DNA of 26,723 nucleotides from Aquificota bacterium (GTDB lineage: Bacteria > Aquificota > Aquificia > Aquificales > Hydrogenothermaceae), in assembly GCA_013153635.1 (NCBI GenBank), contig JAADDZ010000023.1, positions 1 to 26,723 of the forward strand. Direction: 5' to 3'. The position numbers and the translations under genes were made by a program. Every line of letters starts with the position of its first letter. The stretch's first letter is position 1. The notes beneath the pieces were generated by a model. It ran no database searches. It was not told where the DNA came from and saw only the letters and a program-made list of their open reading frames with translations. Positions 14,899-21,497 of the stretch are shown here, piece by piece.

Positions 14899-15700
14899 CT
14901 AACTTTATACCTATAACGGTTATACCATTTTTATCTGCAAATTTTATAAAATTCTCTTTGTCAATCAGATATGTTTTTTCTGCTTCTACTGCAAGTACTT
15001 TTGCTTTTGCTTCTACCATACTTTTTAGAGTCTGAATTCCTATAACAGGAACATCATATCTCATATCTTGATTTCTTCTAGCTACTTTACATACGACAGT
15101 TCCTTCTCCTCCAAGACTACCTCCTCTTAAGATACATCTATCAGTACCTTCTATAGCTTCTACCGCTATAACTATCTGGTCTTTTACTACTACAGTCTGA
15201 CCGATGTCTAATTCTGCTATAGATTTGGCTATCTTTAGTCCAAAATTGGCATCTTTTAACTGTTTTTTATCTGGTTTGTGTTTTGTTAAAACACCTTCTT
15301 TTACAAGAATATCTTCCAAAAATGGCATAGGGTCTATGAATCTAAAACCTTCAGCTTCAAACTCTTTGATTAGTCCTTCTAATATTGGTACTGCCCTTTT
15401 ATCTTGGAGTTTGGATAAGAACATCAATGCTCTTTGGTCAAACTCTGAAATACTCTCTAGTAGAGTTTTGTGTTCTATCTTGCCAAGCATGATAAGGTCT
15501 TGGATTTTTTCTTTTTTTAAACTATCTATCAACTGCTGAAGTTTCCCAAAATCAACCCATACAAGTTTCCCATAATTTCCCAAAGATGGGTCGGTTATAC
15601 CTTTGATTCCAAAGATAACTACTTGAATATTTTTCTTTTGAGCTGATTTTAAAAATTCTTCTGGTAAAGAACCTTCCCCAGCGATAAGACCGATTTTCAT
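14873..15700 (-). CDS. lpxI: UDP-2,3-diacylglucosamine pyrophosphatase LpxI
   Basis: Hydrolyses UDP-2,3-diacylglucosamine to lipid X in lipid A synthesis, replacing LpxH. The 275-aa protein has the LpxI N-terminal domain opening GLIAGEGSLP (4-13) and containing MLGKIEH, and the C-terminal domain with KSIAELDIGQTVVVKD, the IEGTDRCILRGG segment and the QDMRYDVPVIG segment. These match the DUF1009/LpxI family described from Caulobacter. Its ATG directly follows the lpxA TAA with GAGGA inside the lpxA end, so it is coupled to lpxA, a frequent arrangement for lpxI. Confidence 0.93.
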   Translation of the reverse strand: MKIGLIAGEGSLPEEFLKSAQKKNIQVVIFGIKGITDPSLGNYGKLVWVDFGKLQQLIDSLKKEKIQDLIMLGKIEHKTLLESISEFDQRALMFLSKLQDKRAVPILEGLIKEFEAEGFRFIDPMPFLEDILVKEGVLTKHKPDKKQLKDANFGLKIAKSIAELDIGQTVVVKDQIVIAVEAIEGTDRCILRGGSLGGEGTVVCKVARRNQDMRYDVPVIGIQTLKSMVEAKAKVLAVEAEKTYLIDKENFIKFADKNGITVIGIKLDESISKGN

Positions 15701-16525
15701 TTATTCCTCAAGAGATTCATCTTTGCTTTTTTTCTTGGAAGCTTCTGGAGCTATGCCTCTTTTTGATTTTTCTTCTAAAAATTCTATAAACAGTTTTATC
15801 TCTGGGGTCATAGGAAGCTCACTTTTTGCGAGTTTTATCCCTTCTTCTAACACGTCTGTTCTTAAAAAGATTATTTTGTAAGCCTCTTTGAGTAGTTTTA
15901 TCGTTTCGTTAGAAAAACCACTTCTTCTTAGTCCTATGATGTTCAGTCCAAAAATCTTTGCAGGATTTCTGCCAGCTCTGGTAAAAGGAGGTATATCTTT
16001 TGTTACAACTGCACCTCCACCAATCATAGCATAGTCACCTATTCTACACCATTGATGAACAGGGGTTAGACCACCTATAAAAACATTCTTTCCTACTCTA
16101 ACATGTCCACCTAAGGTAGCGTTGTTTGCAAATATAGAACTTTCTCCTACTTTACAGTCATGAGCTATGTGTACATATGCCATTAGATAGACGTTATTTT
16201 CTATCTTTGTTATTCCATCGTCAAAAGATGTACCTCTGTGGATAGTGCAGTATTCCCTGATGGTTACGTTGTCCCCTATCTCCACAAATGTTTTTTCTCC
16301 TTTAAAACCTAAATGCTGGGGAATATTCCCTATCGACGCTCCGTCGTATATTGTGCAGTTTTTTCCGATTTTTGTGTATTTTTTTATTTTTACATTGTTG
16401 ATTAGTTTTGTATTGTCTGCGATTTCTACATCTTCATCTACAAAACAAAAGGGGCCAATTTCTACATTGACCCCTAGTTTCGCTTTATCACTTACTACAC
16501 TGGTTGGGTGTATCTTAACAGACAT
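15701..16525 (-). CDS. lpxA: Acyl-ACP--UDP-N-acetylglucosamine O-acyltransferase
   Basis: First enzyme of lipid A synthesis: transfers a 3-hydroxyacyl chain from ACP to UDP-GlcNAc. The left-handed parallel beta-helix is visible as hexapeptide repeats over residues 4-185. The catalytic histidine is His122 in YVHIAHDC, with His119 beside it, in the same positions as H125/H122 of E. coli. The C-terminal helical part (about 195-260) includes NIIGLRRSGFS. A lysine/serine-rich tail (about 253-274) is not typical. AAAGGTG precedes the ATG, which lies 9 bases after the thioredoxin stop. The usual fabZ/lpxD neighbours are absent. Confidence 0.96.
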   Translation of the reverse strand: MSVKIHPTSVVSDKAKLGVNVEIGPFCFVDEDVEIADNTKLINNVKIKKYTKIGKNCTIYDGASIGNIPQHLGFKGEKTFVEIGDNVTIREYCTIHRGTSFDDGITKIENNVYLMAYVHIAHDCKVGESSIFANNATLGGHVRVGKNVFIGGLTPVHQWCRIGDYAMIGGGAVVTKDIPPFTRAGRNPAKIFGLNIIGLRRSGFSNETIKLLKEAYKIIFLRTDVLEEGIKLAKSELPMTPEIKLFIEFLEEKSKRGIAPEASKKKSKDESLEE

Positions 16526-16534
16526 TAAGCACCT

Positions 16535-16852
16535 TTAGATAAGAAGGCTCTTTAGGACTTCTTTTGGCTGAACACCTACCTTTGTGTCTACTACCTGTCC
16601 ATTTTTAAACACCATGATAGTAGGTATAGCTCTTATTCCATACCTCATAGCGATGTTTGGATTTTCGTCTGTGTTTAGTTTGCAAATCTTGGCTTTTCCT
16701 TCTAGCTCTTCTGCTAGTTCTTCAATAACTGGTGCTATTAATCTACAAGGTCCACACCAAGGTGCCCAAAAATCTACTAGTACTGGAATATCAGACTGTA
16801 GAACTTCTTTATCCCAGTTTTGTTCGTTTAGGATACAAACTTTGCCCGCCAT
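16535..16852 (-). CDS. trxA: Thioredoxin
   Basis: Small cytosolic thiol-disulfide oxidoreductase, 105 aa, normal length. The active site is WCGPC (Cys33/Cys36), followed by the cis-proline loop AIPT and the NTDENP, FKNGQ stretches usual for thioredoxin. An extra cysteine lies in KICKLN (Cys57). Its ATG overlaps the stop of the arsR-type gene (TAATG), so translation is coupled to the regulator, and lpxA follows 9 bases later. The genome may have other thioredoxins; the symbol is given on family grounds. Confidence 0.93.
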   Translation of the reverse strand: MAGKVCILNEQNWDKEVLQSDIPVLVDFWAPWCGPCRLIAPVIEELAEELEGKAKICKLNTDENPNIAMRYGIRAIPTIMVFKNGQVVDTKVGVQPKEVLKSLLI

Positions 16853-17175
16853 TATTTATCCTCCTTTAATAATAACTTATAAATTTCTAAAGCTTTTTTA
16901 TTTTTAATATAATAGCACACAATAGAACCTTCTCTCTTATAACCTAGTATACCTCTATTTCTAAGTACTGACAAATGCTGGGATACATTTGGTTGTTGTA
17001 AACCTAAAGCTTCCCAGATATGTTTTACACATTTTTTTCCACTAGATAGAAAACCTATTATTTTCAATCTGCTTGGGTGAGCTAATGCTTTTAAAAGCTC
17101 TGCAGATTCTTCTAGAAACTCTTCGTCTTTCCATTTTTCGTTTTCTTCTAAAAGTTCTTTTTCTAGTTTTTCCAT
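16852..17175 (-). CDS. ArsR-family winged-helix repressor
   Basis: A 107-aa dimeric DNA-binding protein. After a charged N-terminal helix (about 1-25) comes the HTH_5 core: [17 protein letters not shown], then the recognition helix region [18 protein letters not shown] and the wing [13 protein letters not shown]. Cysteines at 49 (KKCVKH) and 87 (IVCYY) are at places where thiol- and persulfide-sensing ArsR proteins (BigR/SqrR kind) have theirs, though only by approximate position; metal sensing is also possible. I chose the ATG at 17173-17175 because AAGGTGA lies five bases before it. A GTG at 17182-17184 would add three residues but has no ribosome binding site. It heads the trx-lpxA-lpxI unit. 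Confidence 0.88.
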   Translation of the reverse strand: MEKLEKELLEENEKWKDEEFLEESAELLKALAHPSRLKIIGFLSSGKKCVKHIWEALGLQQPNVSQHLSVLRNRGILGYKREGSIVCYYIKNKKALEIYKLLLKEDK

Positions 17176-17244
17176 GGCTCTCACCTTCTAATGTTTTTTT
17201 CTTATATATTATTATTTAGTATTTTTTATAAAAAAATCAATATT

Positions 17245-17273
17245 ATTATATGCTTTTATTCATAATTGCGCAA
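17245..17273 (-). promoter_or_regulatory. Promoter for the arsR-trx-lpxA unit
   Basis: On the minus strand, TTGCGC (17268-17273) and a perfect TATAAT (17245-17250) are separated by 17 bp. The -35 is weak (TTG conserved), as is common for regulated promoters, and lies inside the palindrome at 17260-17285. Confidence 0.5.
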
Positions 17274-17285
17274 TAGCAATTATGA
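17260..17285. promoter_or_regulatory. Palindromic operator candidate (10-6-10)
   Basis: Perfect 10-base inverted repeat TCATAATTGC (17260-17269) / GCAATTATGA (17276-17285) with a 6-base centre. It covers the -35 of the arsR promoter and lies in the shared gap upstream of folD. ArsR proteins repress by binding such AT-rich palindromes at their own promoters, so this is the best autoregulation site. No run of T follows on either strand, which argues against a terminator. Confidence 0.55.
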
Positions 17286-17372
17286 GTATATCCACATATT
17301 ATCATTGTTTCGTTTATTATATATATAAGCTTTATAATATATTATCTTGCGTGTAGATAAAGGAGGTTTTTT

Positions 17373-18254
17373 ATGTTACTTCTTGATGGAAGAGAAGTTT
17401 CTAAGCAGATAATTATGTCTTTAAAAGAAGAGATTGAGGAATACCAAAAGAAAGGTTTAAGAAAGCCATCTCTAGCTGTTATTCTTGTTGGAGAAGACCC
17501 TGCTAGCAAGATATATGTAAGAAGAAAGAGAGAAGCAAGTGAAAAGGTAGGTATTAACTCAATCTGTATAAATTTACCTTCTAGTATCTCACAAGAGGAT
17601 TTAGTGCAGGAGATAAAAAGGTTAAATGACGATGATAGTATAGATGGGATACTTGTACAGCTTCCTCTACCAACGCATATAGATACAGGGGAGGTTATTC
17701 AAGCTATAAAACCTGATAAAGATGTTGATGGTTTTCACCCGGAGAACGTAGGAAGGCTTGCTACTGGTATTGGTAGAGGAATAGTGCCTTGTACTCCTTT
17801 GGGTATATGGCTTTTACTTAAACATTACAAAATAGATGCTTTTGGAAAAGATGTTGTTATTGTAGGTGCTAGTAATATTGTTGGTAAACCTATGTCGTTA
17901 GTATTTTTGAAAGATGAAAGAGCTACTGTTACTGTCTGTCATAAAAATACTCGAGATTTAAAGTCTCATACAAGTCAGGCTGATATTTTGGTTGTTGCCG
18001 TAGGGAAACCAAAACTTATAACTAGAGATATGGTAAAGGAAGGTTCTGTAGTTATTGATGTAGGTATCAATAGATTAGAAAATGGTAAGATTGTTGGAGA
18101 TGTTGATTTTGAAAATGTAAAAGATAAAGTGTATGCTATCACCCCTGTTCCCGGTGGTGTTGGTCCGATGACGGTAGTTTCTCTTCTTGTGAATACTCTT
18201 CATCTTTATCGTTTAAAGCACGGATTTCCCCCACATCTTTTTGCACAAATTTGA
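17373..18254 (+). CDS. folD: Bifunctional methylenetetrahydrofolate dehydrogenase/cyclohydrolase
   Basis: Interconverts 5,10-methylene-, 5,10-methenyl- and 10-formyl-tetrahydrofolate in one-carbon metabolism; cytosolic. Length 293 aa. The active site shows SKIYVRRKREASEKVGI (45-61) with Tyr48 and Lys52, QLPLP, DVDGFHPENVGRL, VPCTPLG, the dinucleotide-binding GASNIVGKP and the C-terminal PVPGGVGPMT. A strong AAAGGAGG precedes the ATG. The last 116 bases overlap the 3' end of the convergent DUF502 gene, so the FolD motif GGVGPMT and a short extra tail (residues about 275-293) are antisense to that gene's C-terminus. Sense codons end more often in T than in the A-ending genes around it. Confidence 0.97.
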   Translation: MLLLDGREVSKQIIMSLKEEIEEYQKKGLRKPSLAVILVGEDPASKIYVRRKREASEKVGINSICINLPSSISQEDLVQEIKRLNDDDSIDGILVQLPLPTHIDTGEVIQAIKPDKDVDGFHPENVGRLATGIGRGIVPCTPLGIWLLLKHYKIDAFGKDVVIVGASNIVGKPMSLVFLKDERATVTVCHKNTRDLKSHTSQADILVVAVGKPKLITRDMVKEGSVVIDVGINRLENGKIVGDVDFENVKDKVYAITPVPGGVGPMTVVSLLVNTLHLYRLKHGFPPHLFAQI

Positions 18255-18876
18255 TTTTCTTTTTAATCACTAAGCCTCCAGAAAGTATTATTCTGGTTGC
18301 TTCTTCTACGGTAAGGTCTGTATTTATAACTTCGTCTTTTTTTACAAAAAGGGTGTATCCAGAAGTTGGGTTTGGGGCAGTGGGTACATATATCACAAAG
18401 TAATCTTCTTCGCATATCTTAACTTCGTTAGCTATGAAACCTATAGAGTACACATCTTTTCTAGGAAACTCTACAAGAACAGTCTTAGAGAACTGTTGTC
18501 TCTTTGTAAATAAGGTTTCCATAGTTTGTTTGGTTGCATAGTATATAGACCTTACTAATGGTATCCTTTGGACTATCATGTCCCATATTTCTAGAGCTTT
18601 CTTACCAAAGTAGTTTTGGGCAAACAGTCCTACGAGGAAAACAAGTAAAAGGGTTATAATTATTCCTAGTCCCGGGATATTAGGTATGGGGATTATGTAC
18701 CTTATGTAAGGTAAGATAAGGTTATTTACAAATGCTAATACAGTAAAAATAACCCAAAATGTTATAGCGATAGGGACGAGGACGAAAAGCCCCGTCAAGA
18801 AAATGTCCCTTATCTGCTTAGCTGTGGAGTCATCTTTTTTTAGATTTATTTTGAATAACTGTTTTAAATTTTTCAT
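18139..18876 (-). CDS. DUF502 membrane protein
   Basis: DUF502-family integral membrane protein, 245 aa, function unknown (plant relatives are the COV/LCV proteins). Two membrane helices (about 26-52 and 70-88) are linked by a proline-rich turn, followed by the family segments RIPLVRSIYYATKQ, FPRKDVYSIGF, VPTAPNPTSGYTLFV and the LSGGLV end. The charged C-terminal tail (from about residue 207) is variable in the family and is encoded opposite the conserved end of folD. It starts 2 bases after the ClpP-fold protease gene, with only a weak ribosome binding site, so the two are likely co-translated. Confidence 0.9.
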   Translation of the reverse strand: MKNLKQLFKINLKKDDSTAKQIRDIFLTGLFVLVPIAITFWVIFTVLAFVNNLILPYIRYIIPIPNIPGLGIIITLLLVFLVGLFAQNYFGKKALEIWDMIVQRIPLVRSIYYATKQTMETLFTKRQQFSKTVLVEFPRKDVYSIGFIANEVKICEEDYFVIYVPTAPNPTSGYTLFVKKDEVINTDLTVEEATRIILSGGLVIKKKIKFVQKDVGEIRALNDKDEEYSQEEKLPSSDQHHREQG

Positions 18877-18878
18877 CT

Positions 18879-19742
18879 TTATTTAGAATTTGCGGAGCTT
18901 GAATTTCCGCTACCGGGTCTTTGGTAAGGAACAGGTATATATTGAACTGATGGAGTTCCCGGAGGTTGTGGATACAAGTCCATAAGTGCATAAACTTCTT
19001 TTGGTACGTCTGTAGATACATTAAGTCCTAGTTCTTTTAGATATTCAACTGTTAGAGGGTAGTCGTGAGTCCATTTTCCTTGGGATAGCTCTTTTGCGAT
19101 AAATGAAGATTTTTGTTCATCGTAACCTTTTTTTAGGAGTAAGTTTTTTACAGTGTCGTACATCTGTTTTAGAGCTTTTTTACTCATGTCTATTTTTACA
19201 AGGTACTGGTCATCTATATCTTTTGGCTCTTTTTTCTCTTCTATCTTAACTATTGAGGCGGCTGGTTCTTGACCGAGCTGTGGGTCAACTGGACCAAGAA
19301 CAGCGTAAGGGTCCATGATTATTTTGTCTGCGGCAAGAGCTATTAATGTTCCTCCAGACATTGCATAGTGAGGCACAATAACTCTCACTTCTGCTTTGTG
19401 GTCAGCTAGGGCATTGGCTATTTGGGTGGCGGCTAAAGCTAGCCCTCCGGGTGTATGTATTATAAAGTCTATAGGCATGTCGTCAGGGGTCAATCTTATA
19501 GCCCTTAAGACTTGTTCAGAGTCTTCTATCGTTATGAACCTCATCATGAAAAAGCCAAGAAATGAGCGGGTTTCCTGTCTGTGTATCATGGTGATGACTC
19601 TAGATTTTCGTTTCTCTTCTATAGCTCTGATGAGTCTTTCTCTACTCCATTCTAGTGTTTGTGCCTTTATCATAGGCATTATTAAAAGTAGAAGAAAGAT
19701 TAGCCAAAAAAGCTGACTTATAAAGAACCCATATGGATCCAT
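18879..19742 (-). CDS. Membrane-anchored ClpP-fold serine protease (SDH_protease/SppA-like)
   Basis: Predicted member of the SDH proteinase family (ClpP/crotonase fold) held by one N-terminal membrane helix (about 8-25). The fold core shows IDFIIHTPGGLALAA (91-105; GG oxyanion), then the nucleophile Ser129 in HYAMSGGTLIALAAD (125-139) and MDPYAVLGPVDPQLGQ (143-158), typical of this group. The C-terminal 30 residues are proline/serine-rich and probably disordered. Substrate unknown; related proteins are membrane quality-control candidates. AGGAGGGG precedes the ATG, inside the end of the dUTPase gene. Its neighbour DUF502 is also a membrane protein, which suggests a shared membrane task. Confidence 0.85.
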   Translation of the reverse strand: MDPYGFFISQLFWLIFLLLLIMPMIKAQTLEWSRERLIRAIEEKRKSRVITMIHRQETRSFLGFFMMRFITIEDSEQVLRAIRLTPDDMPIDFIIHTPGGLALAATQIANALADHKAEVRVIVPHYAMSGGTLIALAADKIIMDPYAVLGPVDPQLGQEPAASIVKIEEKKEPKDIDDQYLVKIDMSKKALKQMYDTVKNLLLKKGYDEQKSSFIAKELSQGKWTHDYPLTVEYLKELGLNVSTDVPKEVYALMDLYPQPPGTPSVQYIPVPYQRPGSGNSSSANSK

Positions 19743-19745
19743 AAT

Positions 19746-20429
19746 TTACCCCTCCTGTAGTTTTTTGAATTCTTTCCTTAGTTTCTCTTCTAATGTCTTT
19801 TCATCTGTTATATTTTTTACAATATGTAATAAGTATTGGTTGTCTTCCATACCATTTATATTTTTTTTGTAAGTTCCTTGTTTATATCCCATCTCTTGTC
19901 TTATGTGGTTTAGAATGTTTTTTCCCATATATAAAAGATAAAACTCTTTAAAGTCCATACTATTTTTGACTAAAAGTCCAAAGAAAAAGTTTCCTGCATA
20001 TGAGTTTTGCTCAAGATAGCTTTGGGCTACTCTCTCTGTTAAAAATATGAGTTTCTTATGATAGTTGGTTTCTCCAAGGTAGTGGTTTATGTAGTCTGCA
20101 GGTATATCTATGTTATGAAAATCTTCTGTTATTCCTTTTATGAGCATTTTTATATCTTGATGGGATAGAACTTCTTCTGGTATATCTACATCTAGGAGAG
20201 TGTATGACATGATAAAGTGATAGATGTCTACTATCTCTATTTTTACATTGTTTATGTCTGCTTCCATTTTCTTCCACCATTTCCATGGTAAACTATCTAC
20301 TAGCTCTGCGCATTCTATCCATGTTGCTCGTGCGAAATCTTCTTTTGTTCTTATATTTTTCCAGTTTTCATTTATTTTTCTGTTTAACTGTTCTTGGAGC
20401 TGGAACATCTTTAAAAGTCTATCTTTCAT
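19746..20429 (-). CDS. Dimeric all-alpha dUTPase (dUTPase_2 type)
   Basis: Likely dUTP diphosphatase of the MazG-related all-alpha superfamily, keeping uracil out of DNA; 227 aa. The family pattern is present: MFQLQEQLN (8-16), then the metal-binding ECAELVD (39-45), LPWKWWKK (47-54) and VKIEIVDIYHFIMS (62-75), giving E-x-x-E and E-x-x-D clusters for magnesium. Later helices contain the YAGNFFFGLL and MGKNILNHIRQ-x-x-GYKQGTY segments seen in dimeric dUTPases of other bacteria. AAAGG lies six bases before the ATG. It is first in a minus-strand unit with the ClpP-fold protease and DUF502 gene, divergent from pstC. Confidence 0.85.
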   Translation of the reverse strand: MKDRLLKMFQLQEQLNRKINENWKNIRTKEDFARATWIECAELVDSLPWKWWKKMEADINNVKIEIVDIYHFIMSYTLLDVDIPEEVLSHQDIKMLIKGITEDFHNIDIPADYINHYLGETNYHKKLIFLTERVAQSYLEQNSYAGNFFFGLLVKNSMDFKEFYLLYMGKNILNHIRQEMGYKQGTYKKNINGMEDNQYLLHIVKNITDEKTLEEKLRKEFKKLQEG

Positions 20430-20471
20430 CTTTTACCTTTTTATTTTTGTTTTCATAATAATATCAAATTT

Positions 20472-20491
20472 TTGTTAATTTATTTTAACAA
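20472..20491. promoter_or_regulatory. Inverted repeat upstream of the pst promoter
   Basis: TTGTTAA (20472-20478) and TTAACAA (20485-20491), perfect 7-base arms with a 6-base centre, lie just upstream of the -10 of pstC. The position would suit a transcription factor. It is not a classical PhoB box (no CTGTCAT direct repeats). The TTAACA half resembles the 6-mers bound by the B. subtilis PhoP, but here it is inverted, not direct. Confidence 0.35.
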
Positions 20492-20508
20492 TTTATATGC
20501 GTTGGCTT

Positions 20509-20517
20509 TGGTATAAT
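20509..20517 (+). promoter_or_regulatory. Extended -10 promoter element for pstC
   Basis: TG (20509-20510), one base, then a perfect TATAAT (20512-20517), an extended -10. There is no good -35 at 17 bp, consistent with an extended -10 or activator-dependent promoter. Predicted start near 20524, about 29 bases before the pstC ATG. Confidence 0.5.
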
Positions 20518-20552
20518 TACCATTAGTTATATGGTTTTTGAATGAGGTTTGT

Positions 20553-21497
20553 ATGGGGAAGTTTTTAAGGAAATATCCGATTTCTGATGTAATTTTTGCT
20601 TTTATTTCTTTTTCTGCTTCTTTTGTGGTTCTGTCTTTGATAGTGGCGATAGCTTATGTATTGTATGATGAGTCTTCTTTGGCTATGCATCGTTTTGGGG
20701 TCTTGAATTTTATATTTAGTGCAGAATGGGACCCGGTAAAAGAGGTTTTTGGAGCGGCGGCGAGTTTATATGGTACTCTTGTTACTACTGTTTTGTCTTT
20801 GATGTTTGCTATTCCTGTATCTATTGGTATAGCTATCTTCTTGACAGAAATATCTCCCCACCTTTTAAAGACACCGATAGGTATAGCTATAGAGATGCTA
20901 GCGGCTATACCTAGTATTATTTATGGAATGTGGGGTCTTTTTACCCTTGCTCCTATAATGGCTAATTATATTGAGCCTTTTTTACAAAAGACACTGGGTA
21001 ATGTACCAGTTATTGGAGTGCTTTTTCAAGGTACTCCTCAAGGAATAGACCTTTTTACGGCAAGTGTTGTCTTAAGCATAATGATTACTCCTTTTATAAC
21101 TAGTGTTGCTAGAGATGCGTTGAATCTTACTCCTGATATTATGAAGGAGTCTGCTTACGCTCTTGGTGCAACTAGATGGGAAGTGGTGAAAGATGTGATG
21201 ATTCCTTATGCAAAGCTAGGTATTTACGGGGGTATAGTTCTTGCTCTAGGAAGAGCTTTGGGGGAGACGATGGCTGTTGCTTTTGTTTTGGGGAATAACC
21301 ATCAAATAACTCTTTCTCTGTTTGAGGCGGCGGCGACTATCACTGTTACTTTAGCTAATGAGTTTACAGAGGCGGATAGTGATGTATATCTGTCTTCTCT
21401 TTTTTATCTGGCTTTGATTTTGTTTACTCTTAGCTTTATCATTCTTGCTGTGGCAAAATTCTTTTTGTTAAAGGCTGAAAGGGGTTATTCAAGATGA
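20553..21497 (+). CDS. pstC: Phosphate ABC transporter permease PstC
   Basis: One of two inner-membrane permeases of the high-affinity phosphate importer. 314 aa with six main membrane helices, beginning near residue 11. The EAA loop ESAYALGATRWEVVKDVMIPYAK contacts the PstB ATPase. The EMLAAIPSIIYGMWGLF segment and GRALGETMAVAFVLGN are PstC hallmarks. I place the start at ATG 20553, with GAGG at 20544-20547 five bases upstream. A TTG at 20538 would add five residues but includes that ribosome binding site. Its stop overlaps pstA (ATGA). No pstS lies in the window, so the binding protein must be elsewhere. Confidence 0.96.
   Translation: MGKFLRKYPISDVIFAFISFSASFVVLSLIVAIAYVLYDESSLAMHRFGVLNFIFSAEWDPVKEVFGAAASLYGTLVTTVLSLMFAIPVSIGIAIFLTEISPHLLKTPIGIAIEMLAAIPSIIYGMWGLFTLAPIMANYIEPFLQKTLGNVPVIGVLFQGTPQGIDLFTASVVLSIMITPFITSVARDALNLTPDIMKESAYALGATRWEVVKDVMIPYAKLGIYGGIVLALGRALGETMAVAFVLGNNHQITLSLFEAAATITVTLANEFTEADSDVYLSSLFYLALILFTLSFIILAVAKFFLLKAERGYSR

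Noticed and set aside
16237-16245. TGTGGATAG and similar DnaA-like 9-mers inside coding sequence (also near 18954)
   Set aside because: Single imperfect copies within conserved genes, explained by codons.
17288-17296. Isolated ATATCCACA resembling a DnaA box in the arsR/folD gap
   Set aside because: One mismatch and no neighbours; a single such site is expected by chance in AT-rich DNA. It might matter for DnaA-controlled transcription, but nothing supports that.
20472-20500. PhoB box upstream of pstC
   Set aside because: No CTGTCAT-type direct repeats. The TTAACA elements are inverted, not direct repeats as bound by PhoP/PhoB proteins.
20538-20552. TTG start adding five residues to pstC
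   Set aside because: It would include the GAGG that serves the ATG at 20553 and has no ribosome binding site of its own.
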